DNA of 64,000 bases from Leptodontidium sp. MPI-SDFR-AT-0119 (Eukaryota > Ascomycota > Leotiomycetes > Helotiales > Leptodontidiaceae): the NCBI GenBank assembly GCA_020726505.1, contig JAHLEZ010000008.1, positions 372,001 through 436,000 on the forward strand, in the 5' to 3' direction. Both the position numbers and the translations under genes were made by a program. The notes beneath the pieces are model-generated. The model worked only from the letters and a program-made list of their open reading frames with translations. It was not told where the DNA came from and did no database searches. Below are positions 45,104 through 55,376 of this stretch, in pieces (the stretch's first letter is position 1; each line of letters begins with the position of its first letter).

Positions 45104-47202
45104 ATGGCTCGTCAAAGGATAAAAGGACCGGACTTACCTGGTGAGTTCAAAGACTTTGCTGCTCTAAACATTTTTCTGGTGTTCAGGACATAGCAGTCGC
45201 CTGTAAGCTCTTTGCTGCTTGAGAAACCCGACCCCTTGATCCTCATTTTTTGCTAATTTGGCCTTACTAATTAGTACTAAATTTTTTTTCAAATTGGCAG
45301 CTTCGCAGGTCTTTGCTTATGCTCCCCTCAAAAGGCTTGAAGCCATGGACCCTGTCGCTATTCACATGGTATGTGCTCGTCCAGAGATTTAGTCACAGCT
45401 CATCTATTCAAAGTCAAAACTGTCATTGGCTCTCAAACTGAACAATGATATTCCCAGGGGCACCACGATTCCCAGCTTGAACAGAGTCTCGAAGTCGCTG
45501 GAGTTCCTCCAATGCCAGGAGATCCTGCCGATGCTCTCGTCGGTGAATCCATTGTTCTTCAGTCCCAGGCAGTGATAGTTTCCTCAGCAGGACAATACAG
45601 TCCCCATGAATGGGAGGCGAAGAGACAAATCATAAGAAAGTTATGCATCGAAGATAACCAGACATACCGAGAAGTCCTTGACTCCCTTGCCCCCCAGTTC
45701 ACCCCCACGTAAGTCGGCGCCTACAACATCCTGATTAATGTTACTAATTGAATAAAGAGTCAAAATGCTCAAGATAAAGCTGAAGCAGTGGGGCTACACG
45801 AAGAATAATGCTCTCAACGATCTACGGGCAATGGTTTTCACACGCGGAGAGCGCCGCAAGCTGAAGAAGGCCACCTTGTTCTTCAAGAATGAGAGGCTCG
45901 TTGACGTCGACGGAGCCTTGAAGCGCAAGGGTATGTCTGAGATTACGCTGGAAGTTAATTCGACTTTTCCTCTCCCATCGAATGTTGTCGTCCAAACGCC
46001 ATCGCCGCCGCCGTCCTTCATCGCTGCTCCAACGGAGCTTAAAATCCAAGAAGACATTCTCACCATCTACAAAGTATTATTGGAGCAATGGCAAAAGACT
46101 TCAAGTTCAACTACCATGGATGACTATGGCTTTAGCCTCTCTTCCAGAATCGAGAAACCATGCGTATATCACGAGATGGGTCATGCCTTGTCTTGCGCCA
46201 ATCTTGCTTTCGATGCCAGCTACAGCGATCTTGGAGGGTCACTGCTGAAACAAGCATTCCTTCTTGCAGAGTCAGTTGTGAGAATGGAATCGCCTGAGTG
46301 GTTGCTTGTAAGTCCGTGGCAGCATCTTCACCAAGCTAGACGCCCGGGCATCGCCAAACTTCCCATCCGCCACTTTCACAACTTGTCCCAGACCTTTCTA
46401 CCCAACGGGTTTGTTCACAGGTTCTTCCACTCTCTCGTCGCAGCGACGGAGTCACAGCCACTAGATCGATTTATCAAGACTTTGACCCCGGGCCTAATGA
46501 GAATCCTTGAGAGTGCTCCAGATGAGATCCTCCTAGCCCGGACAGCGGTCGAACTGCTAGAGGGTGAGGACAAAAGCAATCAGACGATTGGATTGGTCTC
46601 CCAGATCGACAATCGCATTAGAAAATGGCAAAGCCAGATGGATAAAAGAAGTCCATCCCGTCTGATGGCCGACCTAGATGTTCAACACCTCCGATTGGAG
46701 TTGACCCGTCAAAGCGGGGACGGATGGCGGCTCATCGATTGCTCTCGAGACTTTTTAGCTTGAGTACAGACTGCTCGACACAATTTTCGAGAATCACGGC
46801 GAGAACCAGGCATTGAGAATGCTGGATTTCTTTACCGCATCGGGTTTTTTTGTCATGTCACAAGGATACAAGCTACTCGCAAAAGACCAGCCAAATACCT
46901 CAGTCGTCTGGCAGTCTGAATCAATCAGGCTGCTTGGTCGAGCAATCGACAAGTTCAAAAATACAGTGTCTCCTGGAGCTCAGACATTGAAACAGACTTT
47001 ACACTTCAGACGGTTAAATTCTTGGATGGAATCAGGCAACCAGAGCAAGGCTGGGGAGGATTTACAAGAGATTCGGCAGGAACTGACACAACGCCGGGTG
47101 TTTACAGCGGTCTGGCCACGGTATATCCAATCCACCATCGGGTACTGTCACGTGGAGAACGCTAACACCAGTTCACAGCCCCCGAATATGCACAACACCT
47201 AG
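45104..47202 (+). CDS. Clr5-domain protein, frame disturbed near 46760
   Basis: Model: exons 45104-45140, 45301-45368, 45458-45708 and 45758-46763, with introns GTGAGT...GCAG, GTATGT...CCAG and GTAAGT...AAAG, all in frame. The Clr5 domain (SPHEWEAKRQIIRKLCIEDN, then VKMLKIKLKQWGYTKN across intron 3) is the N-terminal DNA-binding-like module of many fungal proteins. The frame stops at TGA 46761-46763, but homologous-looking sequence goes on in another frame from 46759 (LEYRLLDTIFENHGENQ, LRMLDFFTASGFFV) to a stop at 47202. Either a fifth exon is joined by an intron ending at the T-rich TTTTTAG (46752-46758) with a weak GTTCAA donor near 46680, or a one-base shift has broken the gene. The second fits the coding look of 46680-46750 better. 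Confidence 0.7.
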
Positions 47203-47663
47203 CAGTTAGAACTTCAATTCCCCTTCTGGACTTCTTTGAAAATAGATGCTTGACAACTAGATATTTTAGCTGCCAAAATAATTTACAGGATGTGGTTTAA
47301 AATGTGATATTTCCGAAGTCGTGCGGCTTGCTAAAATCGGCCACATCCAACTGCACCTGATAGCCAGTGTTCACAGTAGTGTATGCAGTATAAATTGAAA
47401 CCCCTTACTATAGTGATATGAGACCGTTCTGGAAAACCCGAAGTGATATGGGACTGCTCCTAGAAATACTAAGTGATATTAGCTTGATATCTCTATATTA
47501 GATATCACTGCGTAGTATATTAGCATATTAGCGCGCGTATGGAGGTAGAATGAGGGGTAAAATATTGAATTTAGGCTTACATTGAAGGGGATTAGGGGGT
47601 GGCTAAGAGCTTACTTGTACTCTCCTTGCGCCTTTAAAAGATTCCCTTGCATTTTAACTAAAT

Positions 47664-47785
47664 GACTTAGAAGAATCAATTGAAGAGCTATGGAGGTGGC
47701 GCGAGCATGGCTCTTAAATACAGGTAACCCCTTGGCTAATAGCCTGAGGCTCTCAGGCTCACGTATGCGACTAGGTCGTCACAGC
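47664..47785 (-). repeat. LTR-like fragment, copy A
   Basis: Shares with copy B a core of AGAAGAATCAATTGAAGAGC-type sequence, a variable GC patch, a TATA-like ATTTAAGAG (on the minus strand) and a right end GTCGTCACAG. On the minus strand the end would read TGTGACGAC, a plausible LTR start. Confidence 0.45.
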
Positions 47786-48193
47786 TTTAACATCGTTTTT
47801 TTCTTTTATAAGATTCTTTACTTACTATAATTCTTGCAAACTACTAATTAGTATTTAATCACTAAGTAAAGTATTTCTCCTTTAGTATTAACATAGTAAA
47901 TAAAAGTAAAGCTTTACTCTTAATTTGCAATTATATTTGTATATGTCCTCCCTCTTCTTTAAGTAGAGAACGATTTTATATACTTGAGATTGATGAATTA
48001 CGGTATAACCGTAATCTCCTTAACTCTCGTAGTAAGCTAATAAAGGCCAACTTACAAGGAGGTTTCAAACTCGACGTTATGCGTACGAGTCGGCTAATCC
48101 TCCTCCCTCACTTCCGACATTAAGCATTCGCGAGTTCTCTGACCTATTTGGGATTAGGGCCGCGCCCTGTAATTACAGGCTTTAATTACTAAA

Positions 48194-48304
48194 GGTTGAG
48201 AAGAATTAATTGGAGAGCTAATTGATGGGGGCGGGAGAGCCCCTTTATATGTACAGGTGCACACAAGTCATGTGACGTTGCGCGGATGCTGCAGTCGTCA
48301 CAGG
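48194..48304 (-). repeat. LTR-like fragment, copy B
   Basis: Diverged relative of copy A, same orientation, about 530 bp downstream. On the minus strand it begins TGTGACGACTGC and holds ACATATAAAGGGGC, a good TATA box for an LTR promoter. The other end is undefined. Confidence 0.5.
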
Positions 48305-49051
48305 CTCACTGGGTCAATGATATACTCTCGCTTAGACCCTAGTCAGCCCTAAGGTCTAGCGTGCCGATCAATAATATTACGGACTGGGCGCAAAGTTCTT
48401 ACTAGCTTCTATGCATAAAGACAGTTATTTTATTATGTTAAGATCCTTGACGACCCCTAAGTCGTTCTTGGCCGCTTCTATAATTGGCACTTGGTCCTGC
48501 CAATTTCACTACTTTGGCCCCAGCAGCTATAAATACTATTTTTACCCATTTGGGCAGATCGACGTCTGTTGCAACCCTGTTTGCCTCTTGGGTAGCTGTC
48601 CTTGGCGGACCCGCAGTCAGGGAGAACACGAGCGTATATTCATGCGCAGCATTCTCAAAATTATCTGCCGGATCACATCGTGAACACGAGCATCTATCTG
48701 CTGGGGCTTCAACGGCCGATGGGATTGAGATCGCCGGTTGGTTGGGGGGTCGTGTTACTATTTGCCCAAGTGGATTTAGCTGGCCCCTAATTCAAACGTC
48801 CGTCATGTTTATGGACGAGGCATGTCGTCGATAAACATCTTCGAGTATAAGAACCTCAGAGGCAGTCCTTTACATTTTCCTGTTCTACTGGTATAATCGC
48901 ATCGTCACTCTCGCTCCGAACTGTTAATCTTTCTTCACCACCACTCACTCACTCACTCACGCTCACTTACTCACACTCACTTACTCACGCTCGCTCAACT
49001 ATTCGTTCGATAAAACACTTGTTTCTTCCCTAATTAACTCGCCTACCCAAA

Positions 49052-50211
49052 ATGCGTCTTCAATCACTTCTCTCCATCCTGTCCCTCTCGGCTGCCGCTG
49101 CCGCCAGCGCCATTCCCCGTTCTAATGGCGCGTGCGCGGATCCTGTCTTTCGCAAGGAGTGGCGCGAGCTCACTGATGGCGAGAAGGCTGAGTACCTTCG
49201 TGCCGCCGTGTGCCTTCGGAAGCTGCCAAAGGCCAAGTACGCCGACATCGATGCCGTCACAACGCGGATGGACGACTTGGTCCACACCCATTTCTCCTTG
49301 AACACGGAGATTCACTTTGTCGCCAACTTCCTCCCGTGGCACCGATGGTACCTGCAGCTGCACGAGGACCTGCTGCGCACCGAATGCGGCTTCAAGGGTG
49401 TACACCCCTACTGGGACTGGACCATCGACGCAGACAAGAAGGACGTCCCCAACTCGCCGGTGTTCGACCCCGTGACCGGCTTCGGCGGCGATGGCAAACG
49501 CACGGGGTCCAACGAGGCGGGTTTCCAGCGTTGCGTCGTCGACGGCCCCTTTGCCAACACGAACTTGACGCTCGCCATGGGATGGCCGGACATGACCGTG
49601 CCTGGAAACCGCCTGCACTGCTTCACGCGCGAGTTTAACAGCGGCGGGGCCCGCGACGAGAACGGCAACCTCATCGTCGGCGACATGCAGGCAGGCGCGT
49701 ACAACTCCAAGGTCATGGACATCATCTATGGTTTTGACAAGTACGCCGAGATGCACGACATGCTAGAGGGGCTGCCGCACGCACAGAGTGAGTTGGTCCT
49801 TTGGTCCTCCTCCTTTTGGTGGTTTGCTAAGTAACTAACATACGGGAACCTATAGTTCACAGCGCCATGTTCGGCGACATGGGTCCCGCCACCTCCCCGA
49901 ACGAGCCTCTGTTCTTTCTCCACCACGCCAACGTTGACCGTGTCTGGGCCAAGGTACGCACGCACACTTTGCTTTCTACTGTTAAACCGATCGATACAGT
50001 CAGTCACTAACACACCACACCCTCCCAGTGGCAGGGCCGCAATGCCACTCGCCTGGCCGATTACACTGGCTTCAAGGATACCAGCAAGCGCATTTCGGCC
50101 TCCATCACTGACACCATGCCCGCCATGCAGCTCGCTGATACTGAGCCCATCGTCAAGGACTATATGGACACCCAGGCCGGTCCTCTTTGCTACACCTACT
50201 CGTCCTCGTGA
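49052..50211 (+). CDS. Secreted tyrosinase (type-3 copper oxidase), 338 aa
   Basis: Model: exons 49052-49787, 49856-49953 and 50029-50211; introns GTGAGT...TATAG (CTAAC branch) and GTACGC...CCCAG; 1017 nt in frame. A signal peptide (~1-20, LSLSAAAAASA) starts the protein. CuA site: HTHFSLNTEIHFVANFLPWH with HRWYLQLHE after it. CuB site: LPHAQIHSAMFGD (two His of the site, split by intron 1) and LFFLHHANVDRVWAKWQ. Size is that of short fungal and bacterial-like tyrosinases lacking the long C-terminal shielding domain of melanogenic enzymes, so it may be made active. It oxidises phenols to quinones using O2. The exons are strikingly GC- and GC3-rich compared with neighbours. It sits at the head of an oxidoreductase/aminotransferase run. 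Confidence 0.95.
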
Positions 50212-50754
50212 CTGAGGTGCAGAGATGGATGGGCTGCCTGAGTCTCCAGCAGGTCAGAATGAGGCCATGTTAATTTGGAATGTAGAGGAGTTGAGTTTGT
50301 CCTGGGGTAGTAGGCACACTCCCTGGAGCACTATTAGCAGCAGCAAGGTTAAGACTGCCAAAATACTCGAGGAGGTAGAAATAGACGTAGATAAGTTCCA
50401 CAACAAGGCAGATCGAGAAGTTCATGACTATCACTTCCGGCGCGCATTTATCGCCTGGGACAATAAAAGACTCCTAAGACTATAGCTCGAAAATGCTGCT
50501 GCGCATACCACATTCAAACCAATGCTACAGTGGCGAAGGCACATCTCGCCGTATTATGAATAACTCAATAAACCGCATATGTAACTATTTCAAGAACTTA
50601 TTCCTGAACTATTGCTAAGAGCCTATATGAGGTACACACATGAGGGGACTTTTATACTTGGTACCCTTGCGTGGGATTAGCGTGTATGGCTTGGATCAAT
50701 AGGCATACGACACCTTCGTGCCGTAATAGCTGGCGAATCCCTCTCGGCACATAT
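50212..50754. other. Intergenic between convergent tyrosinase and SDR genes
   Basis: The plus frame 50225-50485 has no family features. Likely 3' untranslated sequence of both genes. Confidence 0.45.
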
Positions 50755-51627
50755 CTAAGCCGTATTCCACTTCTCAACGAGCTTGATCGAGATATCCCAC
50801 AGTTTCTTGGCGCTCTCTTCATCGAACGCCCAACGAGCATACCCTTGACCAGACATATCCCAAGGTGAGGCATCAGGCTTTGAGGGGCCATGTTCGGCGC
50901 AGTCGGCAAGGTAGCAACCTCCACGTCCCTCCCATTCTCGACCAACAGCTGCAAGGACAGAAGTAGACGCGCCTTGCCCAACATCCTTTATCAGCTTAAA
51001 GCTCTCCTTATCCTCAGCCATAGCCTTCATTATGCTTGGATCAAGATATTGGGTCAGGTTTGTCCCAACAATTCCTGGGTGGACAGCAAGACCATGAAGG
51101 CCCCGGGCCCCATGAAGTCTTTCAATCTCGTTTGCCATCAGGAGGGTAGATCGGAGCAGTTCGAAATGGAGAAAGTGGCTGACATGGTTGATGCCAAATT
51201 GAGTCTCAAATCCGTCCTTGGTGCGGCCCTTAGGTGTTGCCATGACGCCAGCATTGAGTAAAAGGATATCAAGCTGGGAGCTTTGGGCTAGGAACCCCTC
51301 TCCACCAGCTCGAACCGAATCGAGTGAGTCGAGAGACATCTCGATGAGGTGCAGTGACTTGGGATCCGGATTGCTTGCAGTTGACAGGATGTTATCAATT
51401 GCCTTTTCACCCTTGACAAGGTCTCTAACGCCCATGTAGATTGTCGCTCCGGTTTCATACAGGGCGCGTGCGCTTTCGAGGCCAAGCCCTTGGTTGGCGC
51501 CTGTGATGAAGATAACCTTGCCGGTCAATTTGCCTACGAGGCCCTCGTCCTTGATGATTTGCAGCGCAGTCGGTCGGCTATTGCCAGGTCCCGATGGGTT
51601 TGTATGCTGGGCTTTGTATCTTGACAT
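50755..51627 (-). CDS. Short-chain dehydrogenase/reductase lacking its catalytic core, 290 aa
   Basis: Single frame from the ATG at 51627. The Rossmann fold start is intact (VIFITGANQGLGLESARAL), as are DILLLNAGVMATP and GINHVSHFLHFELLRSTLL. At residue 163 the sequence jumps directly to MANEIERLHGARGLHGLAVHPG. In the family this last motif follows the active-site strand and the Y-x-x-x-K helix. About 45-50 residues carrying the catalytic Ser, Tyr and Lys are therefore absent, in frame and without splice sites, around 51136-51141. The downstream PG motif and C-terminus are present. The product can bind NAD(P) in principle but should not catalyse. It may be a pseudogene in an early state or a non-catalytic paralogue. 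Convergent with the tyrosinase. Confidence 0.85.
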   Translation of the reverse strand: MSRYKAQHTNPSGPGNSRPTALQIIKDEGLVGKLTGKVIFITGANQGLGLESARALYETGATIYMGVRDLVKGEKAIDNILSTASNPDPKSLHLIEMSLDSLDSVRAGGEGFLAQSSQLDILLLNAGVMATPKGRTKDGFETQFGINHVSHFLHFELLRSTLLMANEIERLHGARGLHGLAVHPGIVGTNLTQYLDPSIMKAMAEDKESFKLIKDVGQGASTSVLAAVGREWEGRGGCYLADCAEHGPSKPDASPWDMSGQGYARWAFDEESAKKLWDISIKLVEKWNTA

Positions 51628-52233
51628 AGTGGCCAGGATTGGTAGAAGTGAGTCTGGAAAATAGTGACTCTAGGAAGAAGTTGGTGATGATAGTGTTGGG
51701 CTTCTGTTCTGAATTAATGGCGAAGGCGTTTTTATAGTCTTTGTAAATTGCTCGACACCCATTCATATTCCGCCTAGGTACCGGAATGCCCAACTTTGCG
51801 GAGTAACGGAGATACACGTATAGTGTGATTATAATATCGACATTCTCCAGCCACGAATCGGGGTCGTATTGACCCGCGTCACTTAACGTTCAAGGTCAAC
51901 TGAATAAGTTCTCCAAGTAGCTAGGTCTGCGGCTCATGACTTGATGGGGAGACAAAAGGGGAGTTTGTTTCATCCACGGAACAATCCACAGTCTCTGACC
52001 AAACGTCACTCAAACCATTTGACAGACGTCGCTCCATTCTTCTCACACATCCACAATCTCTTACCAACTATCAATCGATCCAAGTCAGGCAGTCCTGAAC
52101 TAGAAAAGTTTCGTAACTTCATTTTGAAATTTGGGAAGATCAACGTAGTATGAACCCCGGCTCTCAGATAGTATGAGCTGAAGTAACCAAGTTCCAGGCA
52201 ACTGTACAGATTATACACACCTACGCTATCATA
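51628..52233. promoter_or_regulatory. Divergent upstream region of SDR and NmrA-like pseudogene
   Basis: No coding sequence. It lies between starts at 51627 (minus) and 52234 (plus). Confidence 0.3.
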
Positions 52234-53153
52234 ATGCTTATTCTTGTCGCTGGTGTGACCGGGTACTTGGGGAAGCACCTCGCCCAAGTCGGTCTCGAGA
52301 AGGGACATCAGGTTCGGGGCTTCGGCCGTTCGCCAAACAAGCTGCCGGCCGAGCTTTTGGGGAAGCTGGAATCCTTTGTTCAGTGCGAGTGGTATGATGA
52401 CAGGGCGGCGTTGTACAGAGCGGTGACCGGAGCAGATGCCGTCATCTGCTGCTATACCTCTCACGCCGACGCCGTCCTCGAGGCTCAGATTAGTCTCCTA
52501 CGCGCCGTAGACCGAGTCGGATCATGATGTACCACGCTCGTTCCTGAAATGCGGACTGGACAAAGATCCGTTACGGGGACTTCGAGCATTATGATGCCCA
52601 TATTTCGTTCCGTAGGCATGCCGAGCTGACGTCGCCCGTCAGGCCGGTGTATGTCTTTACTGGACTTGCCGGCGAATTCTGCTTGAGCGACCTCTTGGGA
52701 ATCGCTCACTTCGAAGATGGTGCTGACGGAAAGGTGCTGAAATACTGGGGGGACGGAAACGCCAAATGGGACTTCACATATTTCGAGGACACAGCTCGGT
52801 TCAGCATCGACCTCGTCACAACCAACAAATCAGTCCTGGCAGGGGAGGGTGGACTTTTCAACGTCCGTTCCGCCGAGGCGAGCGCCATGGACATCAGAAA
52901 GGCCTACGAAAAGCGCAGTGGAGAAAAGTTGAAGCTGCAGTCGCTTGGGGGCGTCCAGGAACTCAAGACGGTGCTCAAGAATGCTAGGGCTTCTACTGAC
53001 CCCCGGCTGTACTTCGCTTTCGCAAACTACTACAGCCAACTTGCGAATACATTGGGGACTTGGAAGATGGATAATCCAAAGGAGGCAGGGGCACCAGGTG
53101 CGATTGAACGCCTTTTTGACAACAAGATCGAGATCCCAAAGGTGTACACTTAG
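52234..53153 (+). pseudogene. NmrA-like NAD(P)-binding protein, broken
   Basis: The ATG at 52234 opens an NmrA/isoflavone-reductase-like Rossmann start (MLILVAGVTGYLGKHLAQV, then AVICCYTSHADAVLEAQ). The frame is lost near 52520 (AVDRVGS then TGA). The next part reads in a different frame as HARS-TGA-NADWTKIRYGDFEHYDAH, where the TGA (52545-52547) replaces an expected Trp. It then runs open as PVRPVYVFTG, GEFCLSDLLGIAHF, GKVLKYWGDGNAKWDFTYFED to the stop at 53153. Trp-to-TGA fits a G-to-A transition. An intron 52517-52565 could bypass both faults but would delete the ADWTK motif. Substrate unknown. Confidence 0.75.
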
Positions 53154-53243
53154 TGCCCAGCCGAGCAGAACAGAGTATTATGTCACTTATTTTAAGGGGG
53201 ACCTTAGGTTTCCATAGGGGTAATTTGCAAACCAGCAAGTAAT

Positions 53244-53446
53244 CTGGACTGTGTTTTCGTGCCATTAAGGCCGCTGTGCTTCTATATCGACAACAAACAC
53301 GTTTTCACACGCATTTCTAACAAATTTTAGAATCAATACTAGTACAGTTTACTGTCTAAACTGCGTTCGCGCCATCAAGGGCAATTGCCTCCATGTTAAA
53401 AAAGACGTTTTCTCTCACACGTTTCTACCATCCCAGTACACTTTAC
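53244..53446. repeat. Degenerate tandem duplication, ~100-bp unit
   Basis: 53244-53352 and 53355-53446 align over most of their length (CTGxxTTCGYGCCATYAAGG, then ACGTTTTCxCACxCRTTTCTA, ending AGTACASTTTAC) with substitutions and small gaps. An old tandem duplication. Its second copy overlaps exon 2 of the next gene model. Confidence 0.6.
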
Positions 53447-53787
53447 GCCTCACCAAGTGCTTAATAATCAGCCCTGCAAATATAGCAACTAGTAGCAGAG
53501 ATACAGTTCAGCTAGTGCTTGTACGGGATTTAACTTGGTGCCAGTAGTAAGTTACCTGAAACTCCATAGTTAGTCAGTTGCCACCGCTCGTATTCCTCGT
53601 ATTCCTCTCTGGGCATCCCGCGTTCCCAACCCGTCTCATCCTTGAGTCGTTGATACCCGAAACTATGGAGTTCTCCTTTTGCTTTAGTTGCTTTTTCGGA
53701 AGTTAGGAGCACCCGGAGCCGGCAAACCATCTCAACCTTACGTCTGTTCATCTCTGCTCCCGCTTCGGCGGAGTTTGGAATGAGCAT
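53415..53787 (-). CDS. Possible small basic protein, 96 aa, two exons
   Basis: Model: exon 1 53787-53556, intron 53555-53474 (GTAACT...TTGCAG, 82 nt), exon 2 53473-53415; 291 nt in frame. The ATG at 53787 starts MLIPNSAEAGAEMNRRK. The product is Lys/Arg/Glu-rich, with LKDETGWERGMPREEYEEYE and a C-terminal IKHLVRRKVYWDGRNV. Likely helical and soluble. No domain recognised. The splice junction restores a coherent frame, but exon 2 lies in a degenerate repeat, so the model is tentative. Confidence 0.4.
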
Positions 53788-54151
53788 GACAAATCACCCA
53801 CATTTTAACGTAAAAAAGTCGCAGTATCAAGCCGTTCAATTTTAGCGCAAACCTTAATCTAACCTTGTAACCCAAAGGAAGCATCATCGGAGTTACCACA
53901 ACGGCATCTACATATTAATGATGCCTCACGATTGTTTATGCCGCTTGTTTATGCTAGATCTTATATATTTATAATTGTTTGAAGCTTTCGCACTCTGCAT
54001 TTAATCCAACTCCCAGTGTTTGCACAGGATTTCTCTTTGACTGTAAAATCTACTCTCTGTCTTTAACGCAGGGCTCTACTCATTCTTGCCCTACTGGAAG
54101 TTTCTTAGTCCTCGCCTCGTCGAACGTTAAGCCACAACACACAGGCTCACC

Positions 54152-55376
54152 ATGGTTAAGATTGCAGTCGCTGGCTTCGGAGGTAATTAAGGCATCGCCG
54201 TCTTTCGAGTCCTTAATGACAGTCTACTAACGAATACTTCCCAGAGATCGCTGGACAGATCATCAAGGCTGTACTTGCAGATGGCCATCATGATGTCACT
54301 ATTCTTGCTCGGAAAGTAGGCAAATTGGGCCCTCTATATTATACGTTGTTTCTGACTAAATCAGGATGCTTCCAAAGACTTGGCAGCAGGCTTAAGCTGG
54401 GTTAAGGTGGATTACCTGGACAAGCAGCAGCTAGCCCAGGTCTTGCAAGGAATGCACACCGTGCTGTCTTTTATCACCGTCGTGAAGGACCCTGGAAACC
54501 GTGCCCAGATCAACCTCATTGACGCATGTGTGGAGGTTGGTGTGAAAAGATTCGCACCGAGCGAGTGGGCATTGTACGTTGTTACGCCTATTAATGGGGT
54601 ATGGCTGACTCCATGAAGCTATCAGGTGGATGCCTTTGCGATGTATCAAGGCAAGCGCACGATTCGCCAATATTTGAAGGACTTAAATAGGGACAGAAAG
54701 GTAAGCAGGGCGAACAAGAGATTTATCGGTCGTTGTGTCTCTAACATGCAAAATTTAGGTTCTAGAGTACTGCCTTTTTCTGCCAGGAGTATTCATGAAT
54801 TACCTTGGGCCACCTGAAAAAATGGACAAGGATGTTTCTTATACTCAGATGTTCTTGGACTTCGAGAAATGCCGTGCTATCCTCCCGGAAGGTTCCGACG
54901 CAACAGTATCATTCACAACCCTTGGAGATATAGCAACAACCGTTTCAAAGGCCTTGGACTACGATGGAGAATGGCCAAACATAGGTGGAATTTCCGGAAA
55001 CAGGACCAAGATTTCTGAGTTGCTTCAACTGGGAGAGAAGATTCGAGGTATCTTACAGCCGGTATTGCCCTAGAATAATATCCTCTATGCTAACGACTGG
55101 TTCATAGGAAAGAAGTTTACCGTCGAAAAGGTGAAGCTGGAGGACCTCCAGGCGAATGACTTTGTCACGTCGTGGAACCCAGTAACCCTTCATCCATCAG
55201 TCCCCGTGGAACAGCGCGAAATGGCGGGTAGGGAGTTTGCAAGATTATCTCTCATTGGCCTTTCTGATGGGATCTGGGATATGTCTAATGAGTGGAACCA
55301 GCTATTGCCGGATAACAAGTTTGTTACTCTTGAAGAGTACCTCCAAGAGTCGTGGGGCAGTGCGACGTCGAATTAA
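54152..55376 (+). CDS. NmrA-like / isoflavone-reductase-like NAD(P)-binding oxidoreductase, 315 aa
   Basis: Six-exon model: 54152-54182, 54245-54315, 54365-54577, 54626-54700, 54759-55047 and 55108-55376 (948 nt in frame). Exon 1 gives the Rossmann start (MVKIAVAGFG), exon 2 IAGQIIKAVLADGHHDVTILARK, and exon 3 VLSFITVVKDPGNRAQ plus VGVKRFAPSEWAL, the hallmark of the family. Exon 4 (AMYQGKRTIRQYLKD) carries the Lys used as active-site residue in isoflavone reductases. Exon 5 has EYCLFLPGVFMNYLG. Most introns have good borders and CTAAC branch points. Intron 3 is uncertain, using a weak GTTGTT donor at 54578; a GTACGT at 54574 would change the phase. It is a paralogue in fold, not a recent copy, of the pseudogene at 52234. 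Substrate probably a small aromatic or phenolic compound, by inference. Confidence 0.8.

Larger units (their letters stand above)
47203..49051. other. Repeat-derived AT-rich DNA and tyrosinase upstream region
   Basis: 47400-48400 is repeat-derived, with two related LTR-like fragments listed separately and an imperfect direct repeat of AGTGATATGRGAC at about 47410-47480. A (CTCA)n/(CTTA)n tract at about 48943-48990 lies just upstream of the tyrosinase ATG, with a TATA-like GAGTATAAG at about 48843. The frames at 48411-48834 have no family features. Confidence 0.5.

Noticed and set aside
48411..48834. Plus-strand frames upstream of the tyrosinase
   Set aside because: Three overlapping frames, none with recognisable features; more likely promoter and repeat-derived DNA.
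49064..49756. 230-codon antisense frame across the tyrosinase
   Set aside because: Antisense shadow caused by the high GC3 of the true gene.
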